Assembly: GCA_011317545.1 (NCBI GenBank) | Contig: WUJK01000010.1 | Coordinates: forward strand, 558,001 to 622,000 | Source of the DNA: Coniella vitis | Lineage: Eukaryota; Ascomycota; Sordariomycetes; Diaporthales; Schizoparmaceae | DNA length: 64,000 bases | Reading direction: 5' to 3' | In this document: positions 48,801 to 60,413 of the stretch, one piece after another | Numbering within the stretch: position 1 is the stretch's first letter | How the letters are laid out: each line of letters begins with the position of its first letter | Program-made: the position numbers and the translations under genes | Notes under the pieces: generated by a model | The model's database searches: none | What the model was told of the DNA's origin: nothing | The model's input: only the letters and a program-made list of their open reading frames with translations

Positions 48801-50260
48801 TACCGCTCCCCGAGTCCGCAATACGACCCTTCCGCAAGTACGCGGCATTGTCCTGGCACGAGCATGTCAACCGAGGCCAGTCGAGCGACCCAAAGGTAGT
48901 CGGCATCATCAACGCCTTCTTTGATGCGCAAAATCCACAATGGATATCGTGGCGGATGAGCTATGATGCACACCGAGAGGCATTGGTTGGTGACATGGTC
49001 CAGGATCGAAGCGAAGGCGGAGGCGGCTCTGGCCCGATGTGTTATGCAGCACAACTTGGACTCATTGGAACGCTAGAGTATCTGCTCCAAAAACACGCAG
49101 GGAGATCGACACTTGACACGGTTGAGGTCAACATGGCGCTTGGATCCGCTTGTGAAAAGGGGTTGAGTACCGTTGCGGCCATGTTACTGGACCACAACGC
49201 CAGCGTCAATTGCGTCCTTGGGGAAAGTGGCGACACACCTTTGCTCCTAGCAGCGAGAAATGGAAACGCCGACGTTCTGAATTTGCTTCTGGACAGGGGC
49301 GCTGATGCTACGTCTGCCAATTGGTTCAATTGGACAGCATTAGACGCCGCAGCTGCAAACGGACATGTAAACATCGTGCAGACGCTACTCAACAAGGGAG
49401 CCGATCCAAAAACAACAACAACAATCAGTTGGCGAGGCCTCTGCTCTGCGTCGTCTAATGGCCATATTGAGATAGTGAAGCTACTGCTCGACAAGGGCGC
49501 CGATATCAATGGCTCAGATTTGGGCGGATTGACACCGCTCAACGCCGCCGCCTGCCACGGGCATACCGATGTCATCCAACTGCTAGTCGACCGAGGCGCC
49601 GACTTGTCCATCCGCGATAACGACGGCTACACCCCGCTGTGCAGTGCCGCCTGCAATGGCTTCACAGGCGCGGTTCGAGTACTCCTCGACAACGGCGCCG
49701 ACCTGACTGTCGCCAACGCGTGCGACTGGACACCGCTCCATGTTGCGTCGACAATCGGGCACCTCGACGTGGTCGAGATGCTGCTAGCAGAGGGCGCGGA
49801 CGTGTCCGCAGCCAACAGCCACGGTTGGACGCCCTTGCTCAGCGCGTCCGATGGTGGGCATGGGGAGATCGTCCGGGCGCTCCTCGACAGAGGTGCTGAT
49901 GTCAACGTCAAGGCTGACGGCAGATCCACGGCACTCTATCTGGCTGCTCAGCAAGGGTTTACGGCCGTTGTGCGCATGCTTCTCGAGCATGGTGCCGATA
50001 TTGAATTGAGGCACAGTAGCAATGAGTGGACACCGTTGGCGGCGGCCTGTGCAGGAGGGCATGTGGACACGGCCAAGGCGCTGCTTGACGCTGGGGCCGA
50101 TGCCATGGTTGCCACGCTGTACGGCGAGACGCCATTGTACCTTGCGGCGACCAAGGGGCGCATGAATGTGGTGAGGCTATTGCTTGGCTTTGATGCCGAG
50201 GTGAGAGTCGTCTGGGTCGCTGGGCTCACGGTAATGGATTCGACCATTGTTCTGGAGTGA
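45812..50260 (+). CDS. HET-NACHT-ankyrin NOD-like receptor (STAND protein)
   Basis: Four exons, 45812-46574, 46651-47238, 47290-47367 and 47427-50260 (introns 76, 51 and 59 bases), give 1,420 residues. The HET domain (about 1-245) has YAILSHTWG (28-36), FWIDTCCID (76-84), GRGWTLQELL (140-149) and a closing DQAYCLLGLFG..YGEGR. Residues 255-475 are a helical linker. A NACHT NTPase follows with Walker A GHAGFGKT (542-549) and Walker B LIFVVDGLDE (634-643). About two degenerate and ten canonical ankyrin repeats fill residues 1010-1405. HET-NACHT proteins of fungi (het-d/het-e class) sense non-self and trigger cell death; those carry WD40 repeats, here ankyrin. The donor GTCAGC of intron 1 and GTTAGT of intron 2 are weaker than usual, but each join restores frame. 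If intron 1 were not spliced, HET would be separate from NACHT. Start chosen at MRLLELD, usual for HET proteins. Confidence 0.88.
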
Positions 50261-50743
50261 TCTTGCTGGGCAATGAATGGAAACGCTTCATGAGTGTATG
50301 TATGATGTGATAACGGCGTAGCTCTTTACTCGGTTGATTGGAATGGAGTTTGCTCTGGCCAACATGGCGAGTCGTTCATGATGTCATCTCGCGGCTCTTC
50401 TATGCACCTAGGTATAAAGAGGGACAAATTGCATGAATTGACAACCAGTTGACAGTACGATGGATCAACCCGAAGAGTACGACTTGGGACGTGGCTGGCA
50501 TTACTACAGCCGAAATAAATAAGTAAGAATATAAAAAAAGAAAATACATCCACGCGTATTTTTCCAATATTCTCCACCAGATTCTTCAGGTCTGTCTGTT
50601 CATTTTCTTTCATGTGGAATAATAAATCAAGGATCACCTTTTTTTTTTTTTCTTCTCCTGTGGCTTGGTGGTGATGTACATACACACAGTACGTACGTAA
50701 AATTCCTACCATGTCACCGCTCCTTTATCACGGAGTTGTCAAC

Positions 50744-50763
50744 AGCAGCAGCAGCAGCAGCAG
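50744..50763. repeat. CAG trinucleotide repeat
   Basis: Six to seven CAG units in intergenic DNA downstream of the NLR gene. Confidence 0.85.
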
Positions 50764-50903
50764 CGTCTTTTTATCTTGGATACATATATAACCAACGATA
50801 AAAACGAAGAGATGGGGGTATATGCAGCTTTGCGGTTACATCTCTACTGTAACACAGCAAGAGGTCGGTGATCCAGAGATGGAATACTAAACACTAATTG
50901 GGG

Positions 50904-50962
50904 TATAATAATAGTAATAATAATATTAACGTTATTATTATTATTATTATTATTATTATAAT
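50904..50962. repeat. TAA/TTA inverted repeat able to form a hairpin
   Basis: An ATAATAATAGTAATAATAAT arm meets a GTTATTATTATT arm around a TATTAACG centre, so about 25 bases on each side are largely complementary. It is followed by a (TA)n run (51032-51049) and a (TC)n run (51077-51089). It could extrude a cruciform or act as an easily melted element. Confidence 0.75.
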
Positions 50963-51480
50963 CATGGTCCTTTAAGTCGTTTTTAATTGAAGGGTGTGTC
51001 TAATGTGATGAAATAAAAGTCGACCCTTTTTATATATATATATATATATTTTAATTTCACTTATTTATTTAAATCTCTCTCTCTCTCTTTTTTTCTTTGA
51101 AGTCCCATCTGGGTGAATCATGATGGTATTTGTAAACCCGGAACGAGAAAACAATCAAGCACCCTTATATGGGAATTTTGACAGTGGCCCGGCCACATGG
51201 CATAGCACGGCAACAGCTGGCTAACAAAACAATCCAGGGGAATATAAAAAAAGACACTAGAGTGCGGGGAAAAAAAAAACATCAACTGTTCAGTACTTGG
51301 TGTGTGTATGCGTGTGTGGGTGTGTGTGATACAAGACACAGAGGGGCCTTGTTAATAACAATCAGAACAAGGCTAGCAATGGTGATGGCGAGATTGTTTA
51401 CTATGTATATGGTAAGAGAGGCCAGGCCAGGCCAGGCTGGGTGGTTGGGAGAAGAATAAACCAAAAGGCTTATACTCATT

Positions 51481-51904
51481 CAGCCAGCAGCCAACCAGCC
51501 AACCAGCCAGCCAGCCAGCTAGACCAAAAAAGGAATACACGAGGGAGACTTTGAAACCGGTGAGGGCCGGGTTGTTAACCGGAACTAAATTGCTTGGATT
51601 GTCTGGGGTTTATATTTTCCGTGGGCTGCTTGGCAGGGCTGCCAGGTCAAGGCTGTAAGTACATAATAGCCGTGGCCCTCGGGAAGAAGAAGAAGACGGG
51701 CCAACGAACGGGAAATGCCGAGGAAAGGAACGTCTTTGTGCTATGCAGCAAAGAGAGAAAAAACAGGCAAGAAGTGTGTTGTAGTTGGATTACCTCGGTA
51801 TGTGTACATGTGAGGCCACCCTGCTTATTATTAGCCTCGCATAGCGTGTTTTCCGCCCACGAAAAACCAGCCCAGCAGGCCAGGCTGGCTGGCTGGCTGG
51901 CTGA
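51481..51904. repeat. Two GGCT/CCAG microsatellite blocks in opposite orientation
   Basis: Block one (51481-51523) reads CAGCCAACCAGCC repeated; block two (51881-51904) reads GGCTGGCTGGCT. They are in opposite orientation about 360 bases apart, so could pair as an inverted repeat over some 20 bases. Confidence 0.75.
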
Positions 51905-53400
51905 GGATCGGAAAAGAAACATGTCATAAAAATAATACCAAGGCATGGGAAAACGGGACCTTGGAACTCACTTGTCCACCAGTCGTTTCTTGGTGAGATG
52001 AGATGTGGATGCTGGACCGAATGAGCATACTACTTGTGTCGCAGTGTCAAACAGCCAGACAGGACGGTCAAGACGGTCAGAGCGGGTTCAAGACGCTTGC
52101 TTTGGCATTTCGATGAAATCTACCATGTTTTCATGTCCATTCCACGTATTTGGATCGAGAGGGCTCGGCCGAGTGAGATGCTGGCGGGAAAGCCTTGTAC
52201 TACAGTACACATAGCGCATAGTACTACTGTCTGTACAGAGTACATAGTACACCGGATGAAGTCAGGCACAGCGGGGCCGTGGCTTCAACAGGTTCAGGAA
52301 TGTGGTTTGACTTTTTTTTGCCATTCTCCAGGATGGCAAAGAGAGGAGGATCCTTGGGGACGCGAATGCAACCATTCCGCAGAAACACACCATCACATAG
52401 CAGCAACACCTGAGGAGGAATGTCAAGCCGTGCACGGTTCATACACAAGGTCATTGTCTCTGCACAGTTTGTTGATGAGCCCGCGCAGCCCGTTTATGGA
52501 CGACGCTCATGATACATGGTACACGGAAAGTGAACGGCGCCGAGGCCCGATTTCTGAAACGGGGTCAGCTTGTTGCATTATCGAGCTGCATTCTTTCCTT
52601 TCTCTGTTTCTCGCTTTCCTTCTCCTACGCCTGTGACTGCCCTGTATGACCGTCGCAGAGTATAGTATAGTATGTGTATCGTTTGCTGACAAGAGGCCGT
52701 CCTGTTGGCTTGCCGTGCCGTTTGAACATCAGGGGCTCGGTTCGTCCACTCGATTTCGATATGCATGCCAAGATACCATGTCATGGGATACTTACTTCTC
52801 AAGGCTGCTGCTCCACAACGCACTCTGTCGCAATGATCGTATCGCCCTTGGCGAGCAACAGGCTGCCGACTGCGCGGGCTGGTATGGGCCGCTGCGAGGA
52901 GTCCGGGGCCTGTCGCGCGCAGGAGATGCTGGAGCAGGCCTCTGACTCGAGTGGATGGTGAACGGCACACCATCATCAGATTGTCTTTCTCGCATAGACA
53001 GCACTCGTCATGACCAAGAAGACGGCCCAAGTCGGGTCTGTTGGTGTAACAAGCCCACGTGCTGCCGACGGCCTTGGGATCCCTGATCCCCAAGTGCAAG
53101 GCGATGTTGCTGGTGTACCCAAGTACCGCACAGTACAGACAGAGTAGTAGTTCGCGGCCTCACGGCCCCACTTCAAGAGAGAAGAAGAGGATACTAGCAC
53201 AAGTACACAGTACTTCGATCAGCGCAATCGCTCGGCCGATGGAGGTGGTGCGTGGAAGGTACCATGCACGACGACCATAGTATGTACACATCACAGGAAA
53301 AGGGAAGGAGGCACTCCCGACATTCGCGGCAAGGACTCCCCCCAAAACGGGTCGTGACTTTGGGTGACTACGATCCGCACTTTCCTATCACCATAGCATA

Positions 53401-53416
53401 TACATAGTACTATGTA
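53401..53416. repeat. 16-base perfect palindrome TACATAGTACTATGTA
   Basis: Two head-to-head copies of the dispersed TACATAGTAC word share their centre and give a perfect self-complementary 16-mer. Confidence 0.85.
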
Positions 53417-56400
53417 GCGGAGGCTCCACCGGCAATTTTCCCACGCGCATGTGCCAGTTGCCAGTGCCACGACGCACCCCTGCAAGCGGGCAGGCTGGGC
53501 AGGCTGGGCAGTTTTGCATCCAAGCCCATTCGCCAGGGGCCCGCTTCTTCTTCTTCTTGGACGACTCGTTCTAGAATGAATTTTTCTCCCCCCCCCTCGC
53601 TGCCCTCCGTCCAACGATTCGCTGGCAGGGGAAGGACCTGGGTTTTGCGCTTTTTTTTTTTATTCTATCCACCATGTAACGGTGCAGCCCCACCTGTTCC
53701 TGACAAGAGACGAGAGTCAGCCAGACGCAGGTTCTCTCCCCCCCCCACTGTCCAGTCTGACCCGCGGCCAATGCAGCCCAATGACGGCCTCTGCTCGCGG
53801 TGGTGCATACCATGTACTCGTAGTTAGTACTGGCTCGCACTGCGCTGGCCTCGCCCGTTCCTTTTCTGGCTGTGTGGTCAGGTATCAGAGTACACGGTAC
53901 TGTGCATTCCGATACAGGAGACTAACGACCAGATTTGCCAGACACGCCTAACCGAAGACGCAACGCACGGCCATGATATTCGTTCCCCCCCCCCAAGAGA
54001 CAAAGACAAAGGAGAGAAAGGGACCAAAAAAGAAGGGGAACAAGGTCAAATTTGCCAGTCCAAGGCCCCATCGGGACCAGCCGGCCCAACCAGCACGGCT
54101 CTGTTTCTCTTGCACAGAGCATAAACCTGGCACGCCTCACCCGCGACTCGCTCTTCTCCGGCCTCTGCCAAGCGGGAAGAGGCCCTCGATTCCCTAGGCC
54201 CCCAGGCCCCCCAAGGCCCCGTCAACTGTCGCATCTTGGCGCACTCGACGCGCAGAGCAGAGTGGGCATCCGTTCTACCATCAGATGCGTCGAGTTGCAG
54301 AAGAGAGGCGGCATGAAAGAAGCCAAACAGCGAGAAGAAGAGAAGGACGCACTGCTCCATCCTGAGCCTGAGTCGCCCTCGGAAATAGCACACAAAGGTG
54401 CGTACCGTGTACCACAGCCAGACCACCCACAGCCTCGTCAGTGCGCATGTTGTTGTATCCATGATTGATGGATGACCTAGAACCAGGCAGGCCTAGGGCT
54501 GCTCTTCGCTTCTTGTGACTAGGATTTCTTTGCCTTCGCATCCTCCACGATCCACCCGCCCGGTGCCCGCTTTTCTTTTTGGGCGTGGTTGTTGTTCGCC
54601 CTCTCTGTCCGCGCCGCCGCAGCAAGAACGCAGCAACACGCGCGCCTCGACCTGATCAATCTCTAGCTGCGAGATCCGCCCCCTTCTGGCTCGGCCACTT
54701 TCCCCAAGCTCATGCATCCTCGTACGGACTCTCCTACGCCGTCCCGTACCTAGCGCCTGGGCGTTCCGCAGCGTCGGCTCTCCCACACCCGCCCGCAACC
54801 CAGAAAGAACGTGGGCTGCTGCTTGACAAGTGGCAGGCGCATCAACACCGCGGCGCACCGCCTCATGGCCCGGCACTGAACACGGTAGCATACGCATGCA
54901 AGCCTGTGTCGTCACTCTTGACCAACCCACCCTCACCTATTACGGCTCAATTGCGCGCGCGCGCGCGGGGGGGGCTTACCGCGGCAGTCAAGGCTACCAA
55001 TTGCCCATTGCCATTAGCAATCCTACGCGCTGTGCGTGAGGCTGTACCCGAGCCCGCTTGGTCAGCTTGCAACACTTTCAAACGACGAGGCTTACCAGGC
55101 CGGGACTTCGTTCCTCCCTGCTGCTGCCCCTTGCCCCGGGCCCGGTCCAGTTCAGTTCGGTTCGGCCCAGTCCAGTCCAGTCCAGCGCGCAAGGCCCAAA
55201 ACGAAGAGGAAAGAGAGGAAAAAAAAACGACGACAACCCACGATTCAGTGTCGTCGTCCTCCTGCTGTCAATTGACTTTCCCCAAGACCCACCCAGCCGC
55301 AGCAGTCAGTCGATTCCACACAGCTCGTGGCTTCATCCACTCCCCAACCTGCACCTGCGCAATCCTTCTCGGCGGCCCACCCACACCACCACCACCACCA
55401 CCACCACCACCCACTACTGCAGACTAGAAAAGCCTCGAGTGTATTCTCCCGGCGGCGATTGCCAGATTACCGATACAGCCAAACCCCTCTCGGAGACACG
55501 GCCTTCTTTTACAAAACGTAGCGGTCTCAGATTGCATCTCGCAGCCGTTGCCAGCATCAGGACCACACATCCAACCGCCTGTCAGACCAAGCCGGCGCAG
55601 CGCAGCAACACCAAAAACTTGAGGCAACTCGACGCGAGCTACTTTGGTTGCGACGTCTTTCCTTTTGAGACATACATATCACAGCAAAGGGGAAAGGAAG
55701 AAAAAGGAAGATTGACGAAACACACAAAACACACAAAAAGCCACCTCGCTAACCCACCCACCCACGCGCATGCGATTGCATTTGCTGGCCAGCAGAGAGG
55801 CGCAGAGTTGCATATTCCTCCCGCGTCTTGAGAGTCACGGTCTGCGCGCATCCCGCACCGAGAGGGCAAGGGGAAAGAAAAAGAAGGAGGGAGCACTAAC
55901 CGTCGTAGGAGGCAAGGCCGGTCTGGGCGACCATATCGCGATAAGATAGAACAGCCATGACGTCGATAGTAAGTTCTGCTTCCTTTTTTGCTTTGCAGAG
56001 CTGCATATGTTGTTCACATGGTGATGGAAGCCTCTTTCTTCTTTTTCTTTTTCTGCTTTGCAGCCCTGCATGTCCTTTGCAGCCACAGCTGGCGAGTTCA
56101 TCACCTTGGCGCATTGCATAGACATGACACTGCACTGCACTGCACTGCGCCCACCCAGGTCTCACTCTCTCTCTGTCCTTTCTTTTTGTTTGTCTTTCCA
56201 TCATCCTGTTACAGCTGGTCTCACACAGCCTGACGCACTGTTTCCCTCGAGGCTTATCTCGTCGCTGGGCTTATCCCCACCACATACTTTCACTTCCTTG
56301 ACCTTGCGCAAGACCACCTGCAGCAGGCAGATGTATCCTTCGTCCCAGGACGGTGAGGGACTCTGACCGAAGAGAGGTGGCCACCTGCACTTTTCAACGC

Positions 56401-57491
56401 TTTGGACTCGTGCCGAGCATGCTATCTGGCACAGAGTACCACCCCCTCTGCGTCGCAGCACACACATCCTACCCAGCCTGCATCTTGTCATCCATGGATC
56501 AATCATCAGCCCCCATGCACACCACCATCTTCTCTGCACGCCCGCCTCCCAGTATACGCTCACCGCCTCACCGCCTCGCCGCGCCCTCCGTCATCTGCAA
56601 CCACTCGGCGCCGACCAGGACCTTTGCGCTTTGTTTCTGGCCGTTCTGCGTGAACAATGTTGCCGGGCGCATGGACGAGGGAAGCCAGATGGGGTGGGCA
56701 CGCCCCATCTGGAATGCGCAGTGAGACACTCTGGATTCTTTTTGTCCAGTTGTCGTCGGCCTGTCTGACTTGTGTGTGTAGCGGAGAAGCGTAATAACAA
56801 GAGATCCTTTCCCCGGCCCATGGCATTCCCGCTTCCCCATCTCACCACCATGGGCCATTTTTCCAATCAGGCATTCCATTTCCACCATACTTAGCACATC
56901 ATCATCATCCCCCCCCATCACCGCTACCTGCGGCCATGGCTACCATGACGGAATGCATGAGTGGCATGCCCGAGTGTGGACGCACAGGCTGCATTTTTTT
57001 GTTTTTTTTTTTCCCACTGCAACGACAGGCATGCGTCCCGTAATGCCCACCGATGCAGCCATGACGGTATCCTTATAACCTTATTTAATATCTGACACCT
57101 GGTGCCACGTCCCCACCCTCTTCACCATCAGATCCGACTCGCCCCGCCCCTTCATCACCCTTCATCTGCTCGTCTCCGCCTTGCAAAATCGCGCCGGAGC
57201 CTGCTTCCCTTTGGGCTTTTTCTGGGTCCTTTTTTATCCTTTTTATTCTGCGCTTTGGTTGCCTGTCGGCCGCTGGCGTTTCTGTTGTTGTTGTTGTTTG
57301 TATCAGCAAGTCGCTTGGGCTTTTGGTTTGCTGCAAGAACAGCGCGTTTGTTGCTTGATTACTTGGTGTCTTGGCACCATTCGTGCTCTGGCCTCTCTCC
57401 TTGGATCGTTTTATTACCAATATGCTTGTCGCATAGCACCTATGCTGCCACTGCATCATCAAACCTGCCACCGTCGCAAAGCGCTACCGCC

Positions 57492-59138
57492 ATGATACTG
57501 ACAACCGGCGTCCAGTTGTGTCTGGCGCACTATTGCGATGTCCACGGACCGACGCCACTCATGGTTACCGAGGGACTACCCATACCATGCAGCGCCTGCT
57601 ACGAGGATTCGCCGTACAGCACCAAGGGCGACCGCTCCAAATCCACCTCCTCCACACCCACTTCGACCATTCAGTCCGGCGCGTCCATTTCCGAAGCGCT
57701 GCGTCGGCTCAACCTCGACAATAGCACCAAACGCAGCTCCTCTGCACCCGTCGCCGATGCTAGCGATCGTCACAGCCCACGGCAGCAACACTACTCTACA
57801 CCCCGACGTCCCGCTGCTGCTGCTGCTGCTGCCGCCGCCCATCTGAGCAGCAGCGGCGGCGGCGGTGGCGCTCTGCCATCCCCTTCGGCTGTCGATACAC
57901 CCCCGGTCAGCCCGCGCCACCCCTTTCCCGAAACATCATCGACCCAAAACACTGCCACCGCACCCGCACCAGCAGCAGCCCATGTCCGACGCGAATCGAG
58001 CTACCGGAGAACATATGACGAAACGACGACCAAACGAGCAGGTCCTTGCGAAAACTGTGCCATGACGCTACCCAAGCGTAAACAGTCATCCAAAGCAGCC
58101 GACAACGACAGCGAGACGGGTCCGATTCTGCGCACAAAGGCACCGTTTGCCCGCGTGTACGGCAGCGGCACACCCGGCGACGCCTCGCCCCCAAACTCGA
58201 CGTCCACCAACTCGGACGATGACTACTGTGACGAAGACGACGCTGCTAGCAGCGCGAATCGGGCACCTCGGCGCCGAGGCACCATAGCCTCTACAGTATC
58301 CAGCTCCTCATCCGCCGCCAACACCGTCTCTTCCACCTCGGTCCAAAGCCACACGCACTGGCTCCACTACACCTCCTCGCACGAGCCCGTCGTCCCATCC
58401 TCCTTCTCCATCGTCCGTGCATCCTGCATCCGCACTCTCTCCTTTGAAACCCTGCCCCGCGGCACCGCCACCAATGCCGCTTCTTCTGCAACAAGCTCCA
58501 CGCCGCCATCGGCTGCCTCGCCATCCACACCAGGCTTCATAACAACGCACTCGCCCGGCGCAGCCGCCTCGGGCGGTCCCATCTTTTTCGGCGACCCGTC
58601 GGCGGGCTACACGACAGCGTACATATTCCGCATTCCAGATGTGCACGCCCGCGGACACAAGCGCGTTTATGCCTTTTTGGCACTCAGCACACACCGCGAG
58701 CGCCTCGCCATGAAGGCCTTCACTTTCATCTCGACGGCATTCCGCGAGCTGGCCGCCTGGATCCAGGGTCTTGCCGAGGCCGAGGCAGAGAGATACAGCG
58801 AGCTGGCCAGTGCCACGAGCCCACAGTCTGCCGGTGGCATTTACGCGCCTAGCGCGGGGGCTGGCAGCAGTTCCTTTGCCACCACTGGCATGCCGTCGTC
58901 GAGCCAGCCACAGCCCATGGAAGCCGGGAGCGGTTTTCTATCGAGCGGTGGCATGGGAGGCGGACTGTCGCGGCGCATGGGTGCTGGCTATGGCTACGGC
59001 TACGGCTATGGCGGGCCAGGTGTAGCGCTCAAGGCGCGCGGGCTGCCAGAGCTCGTGGGCCTGCCCGATTTCTTTCTAGAGCTGCATCAGAAGTTTGTGC
59101 AGTTGTTGTTGGAGCTGGGGGTTGTGCTTAGTTCCTGA
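57492..59138 (+). CDS. LST7: Folliculin-like protein Lst7
   Basis: Single exon, 548 residues. The N-terminus MILTTGVQLCLAHYCDVHGP and PFARVYGSGTP, SHEPVVPSSFSIVRASCIRT, GPIFFGDPSAGYTTAYIFRI and HKRVYAFLALSTHRERL are the folliculin N-terminal (longin-type) domain, split by long Ser/Ala/Thr-rich loops, including nine alanines and a five-glycine run. In yeast Lst7 works with Lst4 at the vacuole as a GTPase-activating complex for the Rag-type GTPase Gtr2, feeding amino-acid signals to TORC1. The C-terminal DENN half of animal folliculin is absent, as in yeast Lst7. The end (PDFFLELHQKFVQLLLELG) is a conserved amphipathic helix; a GYGYGYGYGG run precedes it. A possible zinc-binding pair CSAC (about residue 34) and CENC (about 186) is present. 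The ATG at 57492 starts the conserved block; the frame extends upstream without support. Confidence 0.9.
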   Translation: MILTTGVQLCLAHYCDVHGPTPLMVTEGLPIPCSACYEDSPYSTKGDRSKSTSSTPTSTIQSGASISEALRRLNLDNSTKRSSSAPVADASDRHSPRQQHYSTPRRPAAAAAAAAAHLSSSGGGGGALPSPSAVDTPPVSPRHPFPETSSTQNTATAPAPAAAHVRRESSYRRTYDETTTKRAGPCENCAMTLPKRKQSSKAADNDSETGPILRTKAPFARVYGSGTPGDASPPNSTSTNSDDDYCDEDDAASSANRAPRRRGTIASTVSSSSSAANTVSSTSVQSHTHWLHYTSSHEPVVPSSFSIVRASCIRTLSFETLPRGTATNAASSATSSTPPSAASPSTPGFITTHSPGAAASGGPIFFGDPSAGYTTAYIFRIPDVHARGHKRVYAFLALSTHRERLAMKAFTFISTAFRELAAWIQGLAEAEAERYSELASATSPQSAGGIYAPSAGAGSSSFATTGMPSSSQPQPMEAGSGFLSSGGMGGGLSRRMGAGYGYGYGYGGPGVALKARGLPELVGLPDFFLELHQKFVQLLLELGVVLSS

Positions 59139-60413
59139 TGCAAAAGTAGTTTGAGGGGGCGGGGGGGCGGTTGAGATTTCGGTTCCGGCCTTCTCTTGGG
59201 GGTGTTGGGTGTTGGGTGTTTTTTGTTTTGTGAGCAAAGGAGTGGGGGGGGGGAGATACCATGATGCTGCTTTACCTTTTCTCGCTCTCTCTCTCGCACG
59301 CGCGCGCATGCGATATTATACAATATTGAGGAACGATGTGGAGTGGGGTGTGACGGTAGGGTGAGTGTGTGTGTGTGTGTGTGTATATGTGTGGATTGTA
59401 AGTTTATGTGTAAGCATATATGTACGTGTACGGAAAGAAAAAAATGACCTCAAAGAAAAAGGTAAGAGAAAAGGAAGAAAAAGAAGACGACATAGAAGCA
59501 AAGATAGCGGGGGAAAACCCCGAAATAGGGAATATCCAAACAAAAGGGCAAACGGGGTTTATAAACCCAGGAAAAGAAGAGAGAGAGAAAACTTCCCCTT
59601 TTCAAAAAAAAAAAATAAAATAAAAATAAAAATAAAAATAACGAGTTTTATCTCCCTTTCCTAGGAAAATGAACACGAGAAGTTCAAAAAAAGAAAAGAA
59701 AAAAAGAAGAAAAAAGGAGAACAAGGAATGTTTATAGACTTCCTGACGGTGGGTTTTGGCAATGAACTGGAAAAGTGTGATTTAATATATAATATATATT
59801 TCTTTTAGGTATCTTGCTCTCTTTACCGTATGCCAGGCAGCATTGCCATTCTATTAATCTTCTCTTCGGGAGCCGAGCTGTATATATCGAATCACGAGAG
59901 CTGCAAATAATCAGTGGTGGAAACTGGAACAATTCTTTTTTCTTTTTTTTCTTTTTGGTTTATATTATCGTAACTCGGGCATGGTCCGTCCGTAGACGGG
60001 TCAGGAGCAGGAGGAGCACACTGCAGCATCAAGCGAAGGCTGGTGGGTGCATCACCAGGAGGATTCGAGACTTGAGAGGGAAATCCAAATATAATAATTG
60101 ATGGGACTGGATAGAAGAGGACATGTGTCATTGGCTCTCACACTGCTTTGCTGTTCTTGAAAAGAAGAAAAGGAAAAAAGGAAAAGAAAAATAGGAAAAA
60201 GGAAAAGAAGAAAAAAAGAAGAAAGAGACAAAAAAATAAAAACAAGATTCCAAGAATCAAAGGGCGAGCCGAGCTGACTATTACGGACCAGCCACGGTGG
60301 CACTTTTTTTCTTCTTCATCCTTCATCATTCCTCACCTCACCCGAGAAAAACAAGTACAATACCCGTCTCGAAAAAAAGCAAAAAGGCATCATCTGCTGC
60401 CAACAGCGCCCCC
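59139..60413. other. Convergent intergenic region LST7/ankyrin gene
   Basis: 1.3 kb of low-complexity DNA: G runs (59160-59166, 59243-59251), a GT repeat (59362-59385), A-rich DNA with AAAAAT repeats (59605-59640), T runs (59936-59955) and a purine-rich block (60160-60240). No gene. Confidence 0.6.
59362..59385. repeat. GT dinucleotide repeat
   Basis: About ten GT units followed by TATATGTGTGG, downstream of LST7. Confidence 0.85.

Larger units (their letters stand above)
50261..57491. other. 7.2 kb gene-poor region between NLR and LST7
   Basis: No frame here has recognisable domains, and the longer ones (up to about 280 codons, 54579-55427) overlap others on both strands and lack ATG-based, intron-supported structure. 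Visible are AT-rich low-complexity DNA (50880-51090), GGCT-type repeats (51481-51523, 51881-51904), GTACATAGTAC words (52241, 53401), C runs (53738-53747, 53985-53994), an alternating CG run followed by G's (54951-54973), a CAC repeat (55386-55410) and CT-rich DNA near LST7. The part from about 54.5 kb may include a long LST7 promoter and leader. Confidence 0.55.

Noticed and set aside
52034..52636. 200-codon frame
   Set aside because: No family resemblance, no ATG in good context, and it covers copies of the intergenic GTAC word.
54579..55427. 282-codon frame upstream of LST7
   Set aside because: Composition is Pro/Arg/Ala-rich, several other frames overlap it on both strands, and no conserved motif or intron structure supports it.
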